A stretch of 64,000 nt of DNA from JBFHRE01 sp041746105 (GTDB lineage Bacteria; Actinomycetota; Acidimicrobiia; Spongiisociales; ZC4RG35), in contig JBGTHP010000017.1 of NCBI GenBank assembly GCA_041746105.1, positions 323,889 through 387,888 on the forward strand, written 5' to 3'. Positions 56,618-64,000 of the stretch are shown piece by piece. The notes beneath the pieces were generated by a model that saw only the letters and a program-made list of their open reading frames with translations, was not told the DNA's origin and ran no database searches. Each line of letters starts with the position of its first letter. Position 1 is the stretch's first letter. Made by a program: the position numbers and the translations under genes.

Positions 56618-57672
56618 ACCGAGATCCTGGCGCCCGCTCGAAGGTAGGCAACGGCCTTGGCGCCGGCCGCACCCGCAGTCGAAATGGTGTCGTCGAGATC
56701 AACCGGGCCGGTAACGGCGCCACAAACAAAAACGCCTGGAACCGAGGTGGTGACGGTGTCGAGGACATCGTGGACCGTTTCCACAAAGCCGTACTTGTTG
56801 CTGGGCAAGCCAAGCAGATCGGCCATCTGGCGTGTCCCCTGCGACGGTTCCATCCCGTTGGCAAGGACGACGACATCCATGGCAACTTCCATCGGCCTTC
56901 CCATGGTGGTGTCCTCCCCCCGGATGAGAAGGCGGCCGTTTTTGGAGAGGATCTCGGTGACGATTCCCTTCACATAATTGACTTTGTGTTGCTCCTGGGC
57001 GGGCCAGTAGATCTCGTTCTCCCAGTAGCCGTACATCCGCATATCGATGTAGAAGATGAAAACCCTGGCGTCGGGCACCTGCTGGCGAATCTCGATCGCC
57101 TGCTTCGACGAGATCCCGCAACACACCTTGGAGCAGTATTCGTTGCCGATCTGGCGGTCCCTCGATCCGACACATTGGATGAAGGCAACCCGCTCCGGCG
57201 GCAGGCCGGTCGAAGGGGTGACGAACCGCTTCTCCTTGAGCATCACTTCCGCGTCTTGGAGAACGATGACGTCGGGGAACTCGTAGTAACCGTATTGCTG
57301 GGTTTCTCGTCCCGGATCGAAATGTTGGAAACCAGTGGCCAGCACGATCGCTCCCGCTGGGACGGTGTCATCACCGCCCTTGGATTTGATCGTCACCCTG
57401 AAGTCGCCCCCGCTGCCGGTGACGGCCGTCACCTCGGAATCGACCCGAACCTCCACGTTCTCGAGGTCGGTGGCAGATGCTGTGAGCCGGCCGACCATCT
57501 CCTCGGCGGACTGAAAACCGTGGGTGAGGGCTGCGTAGTTCTCGATGATCGGCATCCCACCGACGACGGCATTCTTTTCGACGATCAAAACGTCCGACCC
57601 AAGCCGCCCGGCCATCGCGGCCGCCTCCAGACCGGCCGGACCGCCTCCGATAACCACAATCCTTTCAGACAC
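56614..57672 (-). CDS. sHdrA: FAD-dependent HdrA-like subunit
   Basis: 352 residues from the GTG at 57672 (8-base overlap with HdrB1). It starts VSERIVVIGGGPAGLEAAAMA, the FAD dinucleotide motif. The HdrA Cys region is CVGSRDRQIGNEYCSKVCC. It is the short sHdrA form without the N- and C-terminal ferredoxin extensions of methanogen HdrA. VVLANGMEPSQG and GVFVCGAVTGPVDLDDT complete the thioredoxin-reductase-like fold. It is the flavin core of the complex. Confidence 0.92.
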   Translation of the reverse strand: MSERIVVIGGGPAGLEAAAMAGRLGSDVLIVEKNAVVGGMPIIENYAALTHGFQSAEEMVGRLTASATDLENVEVRVDSEVTAVTGSGGDFRVTIKSKGGDDTVPAGAIVLATGFQHFDPGRETQQYGYYEFPDVIVLQDAEVMLKEKRFVTPSTGLPPERVAFIQCVGSRDRQIGNEYCSKVCCGISSKQAIEIRQQVPDARVFIFYIDMRMYGYWENEIYWPAQEQHKVNYVKGIVTEILSKNGRLLIRGEDTTMGRPMEVAMDVVVLANGMEPSQGTRQMADLLGLPSNKYGFVETVHDVLDTVTTSVPGVFVCGAVTGPVDLDDTISTAGAAGAKAVAYLRAGARISV

Positions 57673-58849
57673 CGGCGTCCTCCCAGGAAAGGAATTCGAT
57701 CTCACCGCGTTCGATTCGTGCCACCTCGTTTTCGAATTCGATCCACGCCTGCTCCCAGTCAATTCCCATCTTCTCGAGCAGGGCGGTGTAATCGGTGGTG
57801 TGCCAGTGCAACTGGCAGACCTTGTAGGGATGAGCGCCCATTGCGAGCGCGGCGAATTGGGCGTCGGACATCACAGGGATGCCCACGTTGCGGTTGTGGG
57901 CCTTGGCTGCGAATTGGCTCTTGTCCAGGGTGGTGACACATCCGGTGTCGTGGGTAAGCGTGACGTCAGGATTGGCTTCGGCCTTCATCACCTCGATCTT
58001 GCGCTGGGTGGCAAAAGACCGGGTGAAATCGCGCTCGACCAGGATGTGTCTGAAGCCGAAGCCGCAGCAGTCGAAGAAGGTCGAATAGTCGCCGACCTTG
58101 GCCCCGAGCGCCTGCACCAGGGCGGTCACCGTGGCGGTGCGCTCTCCCCCGTAAATGTCGGGGTCGTAAATCGCATCCTCTTGGACCAGCTTGTAGTAGT
58201 GACAGGCCGGGTGCACCGACGCCGTGATGTTGGAGAAGTCGTAAACCTGAAGCGCCGCGAAGCGGTCCCGCATGGCGTGGACCCATTCGGAATAATGAAC
58301 GATCTCCTCCGGCATGACGAGTTGTTTGCCGAGCTTGCCCATGATGTCGCGCACCTGGGCTCGCAGATCGGGGTGCGAGACGATCTCCTCGCGGACTTCC
58401 TTGTAATGGCCATAGGACGTACCGCAATGGATGATCGGGAAATAGCCGACCTCGTGAGCGGCGGCGAAGTTTCGCATTGCCACACCGGCCTGGGCGGCGG
58501 CGTTGGATGTGGCGGATGCGTAATAGTTCCAGGCCGTACACGAGGTTTGATCGGTAGGGTCGTTGTAGTCCATCCCGAGCTTGCGATTGAGCCAGAAGAT
58601 CGCCGTCGAATAACCGGGTATATGCCCGCACTGCCCGCATGACTTGTGATGCCACGTCATCTGCTCTGGAATCTTCTTGATCCGGCCGTACTTGGTCGTC
58701 ACCTCGATGTAGGGCTCGGGAACCCGCTGGACGATCAACTCTCCGGCCGCCTCCAGTTCGAACAACCGTTCGCGCATGTCGACGGTGGGGGCGTTGGCAG
58801 GGTCCGGCCGCGGCTTCACCCTTATGGATTCGATCGGGATGATGCTCAT
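57665..58849 (-). CDS. sHdrB1: CCG-domain iron-sulfur subunit
   Basis: 394 residues. The HdrB-type Cys-rich regions are SCGQCGHIPG, SVHPACHYYK, FFDCCGFGFRH and HDTGCVTTLDKSQF, forming non-cubane 4Fe-4S cluster sites. The N-terminal about 60 residues are an extension. It is followed by HdrA in an 8-base overlap and preceded by HdrC1 with a 25-base gap. In the sHdr model it catalyses chemistry on the LbpA-bound sulfur. Confidence 0.9.
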   Translation of the reverse strand: MSIIPIESIRVKPRPDPANAPTVDMRERLFELEAAGELIVQRVPEPYIEVTTKYGRIKKIPEQMTWHHKSCGQCGHIPGYSTAIFWLNRKLGMDYNDPTDQTSCTAWNYYASATSNAAAQAGVAMRNFAAAHEVGYFPIIHCGTSYGHYKEVREEIVSHPDLRAQVRDIMGKLGKQLVMPEEIVHYSEWVHAMRDRFAALQVYDFSNITASVHPACHYYKLVQEDAIYDPDIYGGERTATVTALVQALGAKVGDYSTFFDCCGFGFRHILVERDFTRSFATQRKIEVMKAEANPDVTLTHDTGCVTTLDKSQFAAKAHNRNVGIPVMSDAQFAALAMGAHPYKVCQLHWHTTDYTALLEKMGIDWEQAWIEFENEVARIERGEIEFLSWEDAGV

Positions 58850-58874
58850 TGGCGGTTCCTCCTCCGGGGGCGGG

Positions 58875-59612
58875 TCATATCTGGTATCCGGCTTCTTCCA
58901 GGCTTTCTTCCATCACGTCGAGGATGATCATGTGGAGGCCCTCATCGACCTCGGCGATCATGTCCATAACACCGGTCAGGTGCCATATCAGGTAGAGCTC
59001 GTTGAGGGTTTTCTGTTCGACGACCCAACTCATCGAGGTTGTGTGGAGCGTCTCTGGCGGAAGTGCCCTGCGCCACAGATCCAGCTTGTCCGAGACCTCG
59101 GTGACACCGGGTCCCCAGTCGGGGAAGGCGTCGGCCTGGAGCATGTCGGGTGAGACCTGGGTGCCAGTGGTCATGATCTTGTACACGATCCGGGTGTAAC
59201 CCTCAAGAGCCGCCTTGGAGGAAGCAAGCCCGTTCTTCACGGCAACTTCGCGCAGAATCGTGATCAACCCGCCCGGCGAGTTCTGGCGCGGGCAACGATT
59301 ACACGAAAAACACTGGGAGCAGTTCCACACGTCGTCGTTCATCTGCTCGAAGATCAACTCGACATCCTCGCGGCCCGCCGCTTGTGCAATCTTTCGAGGC
59401 GAGAAGTCGTAGAAACGGGCAGATGGGCAAGCGGCAACACAGATCCCGCATTCGTAGCACCCGTACATGTAGTCGGGGAACCGCGGATCGGCTTTGACCT
59501 CGTCCCAGAGACGCAGTTTCTCTTCGTAGGGGACTTCGGCGTAGTGGTCTGGAGACAGGGTCGCACCACCGCCGCCGTCGGCAAAGGTCGTGGGAGCCGT
59601 TGCCCTCGACAT
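58875..59612 (-). CDS. sHdrC1: two-cluster iron-sulfur subunit
   Basis: 245 residues. The first cluster motif is CYECGICVAACP (Cys 52, 55, 58, 62); the second is CSQCFSCNRCP (Cys 98, 101, 104, 107), where the last spacing is two residues, not the usual three. A helical C-terminal half follows (about 130-245), longer than in methanogen HdrC. Its ATG overlaps the dsrE stop (TGATG). It transfers electrons within the HdrC1-B1-A complex. Confidence 0.92.
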   Translation of the reverse strand: MSRATAPTTFADGGGGATLSPDHYAEVPYEEKLRLWDEVKADPRFPDYMYGCYECGICVAACPSARFYDFSPRKIAQAAGREDVELIFEQMNDDVWNCSQCFSCNRCPRQNSPGGLITILREVAVKNGLASSKAALEGYTRIVYKIMTTGTQVSPDMLQADAFPDWGPGVTEVSDKLDLWRRALPPETLHTTSMSWVVEQKTLNELYLIWHLTGVMDMIAEVDEGLHMIILDVMEESLEEAGYQI

Positions 59613-59983
59613 CAGAAGCTGATCACCGCGTCTGCCCTGGCCGCCATGTCGTTGAAGGCGGCACCGCCGATCATCTCAACGCCGTCGATGAGATCGTCGA
59701 TCTGAAGATCGACGAGATCGAGCGACGGCTGACACACTAGGAAACGCACGCCGATGTCCTGGGCCTGTTTGATGAACGACTGAAGAGGTGCTCCACCCTC
59801 CTTGGCCGTGAGCGATTCCCCGGTCCCCTTTCTCAGGAGAGTCGGACCATGCATGGTGAAGTAGATGGCCACTTCCATGTCCATGGCGGCTGCCGCTGTC
59901 GACAAGTAGAAGGGGGTAGCGGACTTTGACGGTTCATCGACACCATGGGTCTGGACGTAGAGAATCATGGCGTCGCCTTCCAT
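59612..59983 (-). CDS. DsrE-family sulfurtransferase-like protein
   Basis: 123 residues from the ATG at 59983, with GAAGGAG five bases upstream. The DsrE fold is seen as ILYVQTHGVDEPSKSATPFYLSTAAAAMDMEVAIYFTMHGP and LKRG-like KEGGAPLQSFIKQAQDIGVRFLVCQPSLDL, with one likely sulfur-binding Cys (VCQPS). It is expected to pass persulfide sulfur with TusA to the sHdr system. Confidence 0.87.
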   Translation of the reverse strand: MEGDAMILYVQTHGVDEPSKSATPFYLSTAAAAMDMEVAIYFTMHGPTLLRKGTGESLTAKEGGAPLQSFIKQAQDIGVRFLVCQPSLDLVDLQIDDLIDGVEMIGGAAFNDMAARADAVISF

Positions 59984-60010
59984 CAATACTCCTTCTCTTG
60001 GGTCGATCGT

Positions 60011-60559
60011 TCAGACGAACAAAGCGATATCGGCTTCGGAGGCAAAATCGAGAAAGGCGGTTGCACCAAGACACGAGGCCTCAGGCATCACGTCTTCCAT
60101 TTTTACGTTCATCACGCCCATCGTGGTGGCGCACGCGTAGAACTTCACACCGCTCTCAAGACACATGTCCATCATGGTTTGGAAGTCGGGGATGTTTGAC
60201 TTCTTCATCCAGCTCTTCATCATCTTCGTGGCAACGATGTTCATGCCGGGAAGGATGCCGAGGATGGTGGGCACTCTGAACTCAGGGCCGCTCGACAGTG
60301 GCGGCGGGGAGGCGGCGTTTCCGACCGCCGACACCTTGAGTTTCTTGTTGCGTTTTGGGTTGACCATGTCCAACCCGTAGAAGGTGCAGAAGATCCGCAC
60401 GTCCCAGTCGAGTGCGGCTGCCGTCGTCGCCATGATCAGGACCGGATATACCTCATCCAGCCCTCCCTTGGAGGCGACGAGGGCCAGGCTCTTTTGTTTT
60501 GGCGGAGCCATTTCAGGCGCAGGCTCGGGGGCAGGCTTGAGGATTGTCTCGGTAGTCAT
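60011..60559 (-). CDS. DsrE2-like sulfurtransferase
   Basis: 182 residues from the ATG at 60559. An N-terminal Pro/Ala-rich stretch of about 20 residues precedes the DsrE/DsrF-like fold (SLALVASKGGLDEVYPVLIMATTAAALDWDVRIFCTFYGLDMV). The Cys of FYACATTMGVMNV and EASCLGATAF are at the positions of the DsrE2 reactive thiols. One hydrophobic segment (VPTILGILPGMNIVATKMM) suggests membrane association, as in other DsrE2 proteins. It lies between tusA and dsrE. Confidence 0.87.
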   Translation of the reverse strand: MTTETILKPAPEPAPEMAPPKQKSLALVASKGGLDEVYPVLIMATTAAALDWDVRIFCTFYGLDMVNPKRNKKLKVSAVGNAASPPPLSSGPEFRVPTILGILPGMNIVATKMMKSWMKKSNIPDFQTMMDMCLESGVKFYACATTMGVMNVKMEDVMPEASCLGATAFLDFASEADIALFV

Positions 60560-60581
60560 GGTGGTTAAGACTCCCTTCCTG

Positions 60582-60824
60582 TCAGTGGGTGCGGCGGAAC
60601 CAGAACAGGAACCTGCCGTTTTCGTTGGTTTGCCCGACCATCTCATGTCTGGTTTGGCGAACCCAGGCCTCCATGTCGGGTGGCGCGCCAGGATCGGTGG
60701 CGATCATGTGGAGAACCTGACCCACTTCAAGGGTCTTGATGGCTTTCGAGGTTTTGACCACCGGCATTGGGCAAAGGTCACCGGTACAGTCGAGAACCTG
60801 CTGGGACTCGATCTCTAGCGTCAA
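60582..60824 (-). CDS. tusA: TusA-family sulfur carrier
   Basis: 80 residues from the TTG at 60824, which has an excellent AAAGGAGG site six bases upstream; the open frame to 60866 is longer but unsupported. The sulfur-binding Cys 18 is in LDCTGDLCPMPVVKT. The protein ends with WFRRTH. It is the first gene of the operon and is the cytoplasmic persulfide donor or relay in sHdr and rDsr sulfur oxidation. Confidence 0.92.
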   Translation of the reverse strand: MTLEIESQQVLDCTGDLCPMPVVKTSKAIKTLEVGQVLHMIATDPGAPPDMEAWVRQTRHEMVGQTNENGRFLFWFRRTH

Positions 60825-60873
60825 AATCTGCCTCCTTTCGCGGTACACCTTCGCGATGTCCCGCAAGTCGACT

Positions 60874-60925
60874 CATGTATTCGTGTACGCACATGCACGA
60901 ATGTATGCATTCAGTATGCACGAAT
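60874..60925. promoter_or_regulatory. Operator-like CACGAAT repeats upstream of tusA
   Basis: A 7-bp inverted repeat, ATTCGTG (60879-60885) and CACGAAT (60896-60902), with a 10-base spacer; extended to 12 bases per arm it keeps 10 of 12 matches (60874-60885 against 60896-60907). A further CACGAAT at 60919-60925 is 23 bases, about two helical turns, from the second arm. The cluster overlaps the candidate promoter and predicted start point, which suits a repressor. Confidence 0.55.
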
Positions 60926-60942
60926 CGGGTTGGCGACGTCAA
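60913..60942 (-). promoter_or_regulatory. Candidate promoter of the sHdr operon
   Basis: On the minus strand TTGACG (60937-60942) and CATACT (60913-60918) are separated by 18 bases, giving 5 of 6 and 4 of 6 matches to sigma-70-type boxes. The tusA start is about 85 bases downstream. One CACGAAT copy lies in the spacer. Confidence 0.45.
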
Positions 60943-61127
60943 CGATTCGGAGGTTTTTCTCGAAAGCCCGTGGAAAGATTGGGTCGTTTCTTGGTCCGGC
61001 CAGTGGTGGGGTGACTCAGCGAGCAGCTATTCATTGTGGTGGCCATGATCGGTCCGGACTACAGGAGCGTGGATGTGGGAGCGCACGCGGCCGGCTCACA
61101 GAACGCGGGGCTTTTCCGGTCGACCAT

Positions 61128-61484
61128 TTAACTGCCGTCTTGGATCGATCGATTTCCGATCGGCTCGGCGAGTTCGACCTGCGTGAAAATCGACTGTCCC
61201 GCCGCCGTACAGCCGCCAATCCGCGGCCGGGTGTTCCTCAACCACACCTTGATCGTGATCGTGGTTGCGGTCTCCTCGACATCGGTTCGCACACTCTCGG
61301 ACGAAAGATTGATCCCGTCGCAGACCTCACCCACCACCGACACGGCGACCACCCGATCATCAGGTCGGGTTTCCTGAACCAGATCCCAACGCTGGGGTAC
61401 AACCTCGGAGGCCGAGCAGGCGGAAATGGCAAGAACGAGAACACCGCGAAACCAGAGGTCGCCACCACCCACACATCGAACCAT
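61128..61484 (-). CDS. Small lipoprotein of unknown function
   Basis: 118 residues. Lipobox ISAC at about residues 20-23 is followed by a beta-rich domain (DDRVVAVSVVGEVCDGINLSSE, ETATTITIKVWLRNTRPRIGGCTA) ending in FTQVELAEPIGNRSIQDGS. Two Cys could form a disulfide. The C-terminal LAEPIGNR phrase resembles small actinobacterial exported proteins. It is 24 bases downstream of the FG-GAP lipoprotein gene, so it may be co-transcribed. A 303-base gap with the sHdr promoter follows. Confidence 0.7.
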   Translation of the reverse strand: MVRCVGGGDLWFRGVLVLAISACSASEVVPQRWDLVQETRPDDRVVAVSVVGEVCDGINLSSESVRTDVEETATTITIKVWLRNTRPRIGGCTAAGQSIFTQVELAEPIGNRSIQDGS

Positions 61485-61508
61485 ACGCTCGAAAATCGCG
61501 AGGGCTCG

Positions 61509-63155
61509 TCAGACAGTTCTCGCCGACGAAAGCCCGGCGATCCCGGCGCTTAGATCAGAACAGGTTTCGTTGCCGGCGGCGTCGACTGCGCATACCTGGT
61601 ACTCGGCTTCCGATTCGAATGGGGCTCGCCACAGATACTCCCCGTACCACTGCATTTGAACTTCCGGCCCGTCACTCGCTACTACAACCTTCTGCAAATC
61701 GTGAGGCGCGATCGAACTCTTGTTGTCATGGACCCTTGCATAGACCCAGCCGCCGAGAGCGGTGACGCCGCTCACCTTCGGAGGGGCGGTATCCGGGTCT
61801 ACGCCGGTGCCCAGGTAGACCTTCTCGTCGGAGGCGACTTCGCCCTGGGCTTGAACCGCATCCAACTTCCCGTCACCGTTGAGGTCGGCAACGGCGAGCC
61901 CGAGCGTTCCCGAGGTCGGCGGCCCGCCAAAAACGCCTTCGGTGACCAGCGTCAAAACACCCTTACCATCGTTGACGAGGAGTCGATCCTCCCCGTCGAG
62001 AGACCCGATCAGAAAATCGGCATCACCGTCGGAGTCGTAGTCGAGAACGACGATCACGTTGTCGTCTCGCCCGACGTTGGCGTCAGCGGGCCAGAATTCC
62101 TCCGTGGCGTCTCGAAACCCGCCGTTGCCATCACCCATGAAGACATGCTCGGTGTCGCCTGGCCCGTCGTTGACGGTGATCAGGTCGAGAAATCCGTCAC
62201 CGTCGAGATCGATGGGTTCGAAGTCGTAGTTGTTCTCGAACTGGGGCATACGATCCGACGCGTCCGAGAAGAAACCTGATCCGTCGTTCACAAATAGGAA
62301 CCCACCCGAACAGACCTTGCAGGACACCGCGATGTCGAGGTCGTAGTCGTTGTCCACGTCCACGAACTCGAGCTCCCAGGAAAAGCGGACCGCTGCCGCT
62401 GGGATCCGGTCCGAACTGACGTCGGTGAACATTCCTGCTCCGTCATTGAGCCACAAAAGCGGCGGCGCGCCTTCACTGTTCATAGGGCTTCCCGGCCCCC
62501 AATCGGCCAGCACGAGATCAAGGTCACCATCGCCATCAACGTCACCGAACTCCAGATCCCCAACACTGGCGTCGACCCTCGGTAGATGTGTGGCGGTCAC
62601 CTCTTCGAACTCCAGGCCCCCTCTTCCGAAAAAAAGCCGGCTCTGTGTTTCAAACGTGGTTCCGATCACGATGTCGATCAAACCATCACCGTTCAAGTCG
62701 CGGGCCTTGATCACCCTGGCGAGATCCGGGATATCGCCAAGAACCTCAACCGATCGGTCCTCAAAGACCGCATTTCCATCGTTGACCCAGACCTGATTGA
62801 CAATCGGGACGCCGGGACTCTCGTAATTGCCACCGTCGGCAAAAAGCAGGTCCACGTCGCCGTCGCCGTCGATGTCGGCGAGTTCGACCTTGTTCGACCA
62901 ACGAGTCGTCTTCCCGATCGCGGTCTCTGTTACGTCCGACCAAAGAACCGACATGTCGAGAGCGGGCGTCGTTGTAGCAGTGGCTGGGGCCGCTGTGGTT
63001 GTCGTGGCGACGAGAGTCGACGCCGAAGTGGTGGACACCGGCACACTGCCGGCGTCACCACTGGTACACGCCGCAAACGTCAGGGCAAAAATGGCTGCAA
63101 CGGCGTTTGATCTGCGGCCCCGGTGAAGACAATGACCAGAAGCGATACGTCCCAT
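61509..63155 (-). CDS. FG-GAP/VCBS repeat lipoprotein
   Basis: About 548 residues from the ATG at 63155 (an ATG at 63188 is the alternative; neither has a clear ribosome-binding site). Lipobox FAAC is followed by a long Thr/Ala linker and repeated propeller units with calcium loops (DIDGDGDVDL, DLNGDGLIDI, DVDGDGDLDL, DVDNDYDLDI, DLDGDGFLDL, DYDSDGDADF, DLNGDGKLDA). The C-terminal about 80 residues form an Ig-like domain with a Cys pair (YQVCAVDAAGNETC). It has no UnbV domain, unlike the protein at 7578. Surface-exposed; role unknown. Confidence 0.88.
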   Translation of the reverse strand: MGRIASGHCLHRGRRSNAVAAIFALTFAACTSGDAGSVPVSTTSASTLVATTTTAAPATATTTPALDMSVLWSDVTETAIGKTTRWSNKVELADIDGDGDVDLLFADGGNYESPGVPIVNQVWVNDGNAVFEDRSVEVLGDIPDLARVIKARDLNGDGLIDIVIGTTFETQSRLFFGRGGLEFEEVTATHLPRVDASVGDLEFGDVDGDGDLDLVLADWGPGSPMNSEGAPPLLWLNDGAGMFTDVSSDRIPAAAVRFSWELEFVDVDNDYDLDIAVSCKVCSGGFLFVNDGSGFFSDASDRMPQFENNYDFEPIDLDGDGFLDLITVNDGPGDTEHVFMGDGNGGFRDATEEFWPADANVGRDDNVIVVLDYDSDGDADFLIGSLDGEDRLLVNDGKGVLTLVTEGVFGGPPTSGTLGLAVADLNGDGKLDAVQAQGEVASDEKVYLGTGVDPDTAPPKVSGVTALGGWVYARVHDNKSSIAPHDLQKVVVASDGPEVQMQWYGEYLWRAPFESEAEYQVCAVDAAGNETCSDLSAGIAGLSSARTV

Positions 63156-63292
63156 GCTGCATGATCTAGGAGCCGAGCATTCCGACATCGTTACGACATC
63201 GGAAAACTGAGTGCCGTTTGGCTCCAGCGTGCCTGCTTCCGGAGTCGACCGCCTCTACCAGACCTCATTTCGTTCGACGAAGACCAGTGTTA

Positions 63293-63688
63293 TCAGTGGT
63301 CGTGCTCGTCGGCGTCGGCCTCGGCCTTGGTTCGATGCACGGTGCCATCGGGATGTTCAGGCGGCGAATAGATCGAATAGAGCTTCACGTCCGCTTCACC
63401 GGTGTTGACCACGTTGTGCCACACCCCGGCCGGCACGATGAACGCCCAGTCGTCCTCGACCTCGTGGGACTCGTCGATCTCTTCTTTGGTCTTCCCAAAG
63501 TCGAGCCGTGCTTTTCCTTGCTCCAGCCGCAAGAACTGGTCGAGATGACCGTGGGCCTCCCAGCCGACCTCTCCTCCGGGCGGGACCGACATGACGGTGA
63601 CCTGGCTGTGCTTCCCGGTGTATACGACCGTTCGGAAGGTGGTGTTGTCCAAAGTGAGCTTCTCGATGTCGTCGACCCAGCCGAGCAT
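63293..63688 (-). CDS. Cupin-domain protein
   Basis: 131 residues. The double-stranded beta-helix motifs are EVGWEAHGHLDQFLRLEQGKARLDFG (metal-binding His/Glu set) and WAFIVPAGVWHNVVNTG. The C-terminus ends in an acidic His-rich tail (ADADEHDH). The pattern matches the small cupins often described as mannose-6-phosphate-isomerase-like or sugar-binding; no enzyme activity can be named. Confidence 0.87.
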   Translation of the reverse strand: MLGWVDDIEKLTLDNTTFRTVVYTGKHSQVTVMSVPPGGEVGWEAHGHLDQFLRLEQGKARLDFGKTKEEIDESHEVEDDWAFIVPAGVWHNVVNTGEADVKLYSIYSPPEHPDGTVHRTKAEADADEHDH

Positions 63689-63817
63689 GACATATCCTTT
63701 CGACTCGTCATCCGACCCTACACGCCGCGGTCAACTAGCCAACCACCTGGCGAGAGCCACATCGCCAGATTCAGCGGATGGTCCGGACGAAGGTGCTGTT
63801 CGCACGTCGGCACCGGC

Positions 63818-63938
63818 TGACCTGGCCTATTCCAGCTCCGGGGGTGAGACTTGAACTCACAACCTACGGATTAACAGTCCGATCCGGCATAGCTCGCTGA
63901 CCCGGCAAAAGACCTAGAAAAGGCCCTTGACCTGGCCT
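63818..63938. repeat. 11-bp direct repeats flanking the tRNA-Asn-like element
   Basis: TGACCTGGCCT occurs at 63818-63828 and again at 63928-63938, 110 bases apart, on either side of the tRNA-like element. The second copy forms part of a 7-bp hairpin (AAAGGCC at 63919-63925 with GGCCTTT at 63934-63940). The repeats may be chance or a trace of recombination at the tRNA. Confidence 0.4.
63836..63906 (-). tRNA. tRNA-Asn-like element with degenerate 5' half
   Basis: On the minus strand the 3' half is excellent: anticodon loop CTGTTAA (anticodon GTT, Asn), T arm GTGAG-TTCAAGT-CTCAC with all five pairs, and acceptor strand CCCCGGA plus G. The 5' half is poor: the 5' acceptor strand GCCGGGT pairs at 5 of 7 positions, the D arm is short with about 2 pairs, and one anticodon-stem pair fails. 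Total length is 71 bases. It may be a remnant of a tRNA-Asn gene, such as an attachment-site scar, or a divergent functional tRNA. CCA is not encoded. Confidence 0.5.
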
Positions 63939-64000
63939 TTCGCGTGTTCACCACTTGTCATTATCTTGCGTGGGTTTTGGAAGAATCGCGTCCTGAGCGC

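Overview
The window reads as one contiguous chromosomal segment of a high-G+C actinobacterium. Pointers are the many GTG/TTG starts, dense 4-base start/stop overlaps, an MMPL transporter, an LppX-like lipoprotein, a deazaflavin-type nitroreductase homologue, and BmpA- and XylF-type lipoproteins. An Acidimicrobiia-like lineage is my guess from gene content only. No rRNA, CRISPR array or intact insertion sequence was seen.

Layout. (1) 1-9.2 kb: TerC-family membrane protein (cut by the window edge), a zinc-ribbon protein, an orphan histidine kinase, an alpha-oxoamine synthase, a UbiA prenyltransferase, a lipoprotein, an MFS carrier and a secreted FG-GAP/UnbV protein. (2) 9.2-15.7 kb: a XylFGH-like sugar ABC transporter beside an OmpR-type regulator and an unusual histidine kinase whose N-terminus is a complete ABC ATPase domain. 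(3) 15.8-19.9 kb: MgtC, then the circularly permuted ATP-grasp / alpha-E / transglutaminase trio. (4) 19.9-26.2 kb: a BmpA-type ABC importer with an 8-oxoguanine/guanine-type deaminase, pointing to purine uptake. (5) 26.5-34 kb: a large secreted subtilase, a PepSY protein and a three-subunit xanthine-dehydrogenase-type molybdenum hydroxylase. (6) 34-43.5 kb: mixed genes, including Rieske oxygenase plus SDR, an ACT protein, MMPL with a divergent two-component system, and three genes that each look broken by one missing G. (7) 43.6-60.8 kb: the centrepiece, 21 tightly packed minus-strand genes. (8) 61-64 kb: lipoprotein, FG-GAP lipoprotein, cupin and a tRNA-Asn-like element.

The 43.6-60.8 kb operon is a type-II-like sulfur-oxidizing heterodisulfide-reductase (sHdr) system. 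In transcription order it encodes TusA, two DsrE proteins, sHdrC1, B1, A, the conserved hypothetical, an HdrC-HdrB fusion (B3), EtfB, EtfA, a membrane HdrD/NarI-like Etf:menaquinone oxidoreductase, a winged-helix protein, a small zinc-finger protein, three lipoate-binding H-like proteins, two lipoate-protein ligases, two radical-SAM proteins resembling LipS1/LipS2, and a Rieske protein with a receiver-like N-terminus. The inferred logic is sulfur delivery by TusA/DsrE, oxidation on the lipoyl arm of LbpA by sHdr, electron exit through EtfAB and the membrane protein to menaquinone, and local lipoate assembly. A candidate promoter overlapped by CACGAAT repeats precedes tusA.

Other points of interest are the ABC-ATPase/GAF/kinase fusion beside its paralogous transporter, two perfect 12-bp hairpins placed identically in the two ABC operons, and the three single-base lesions, which could be assembly errors.
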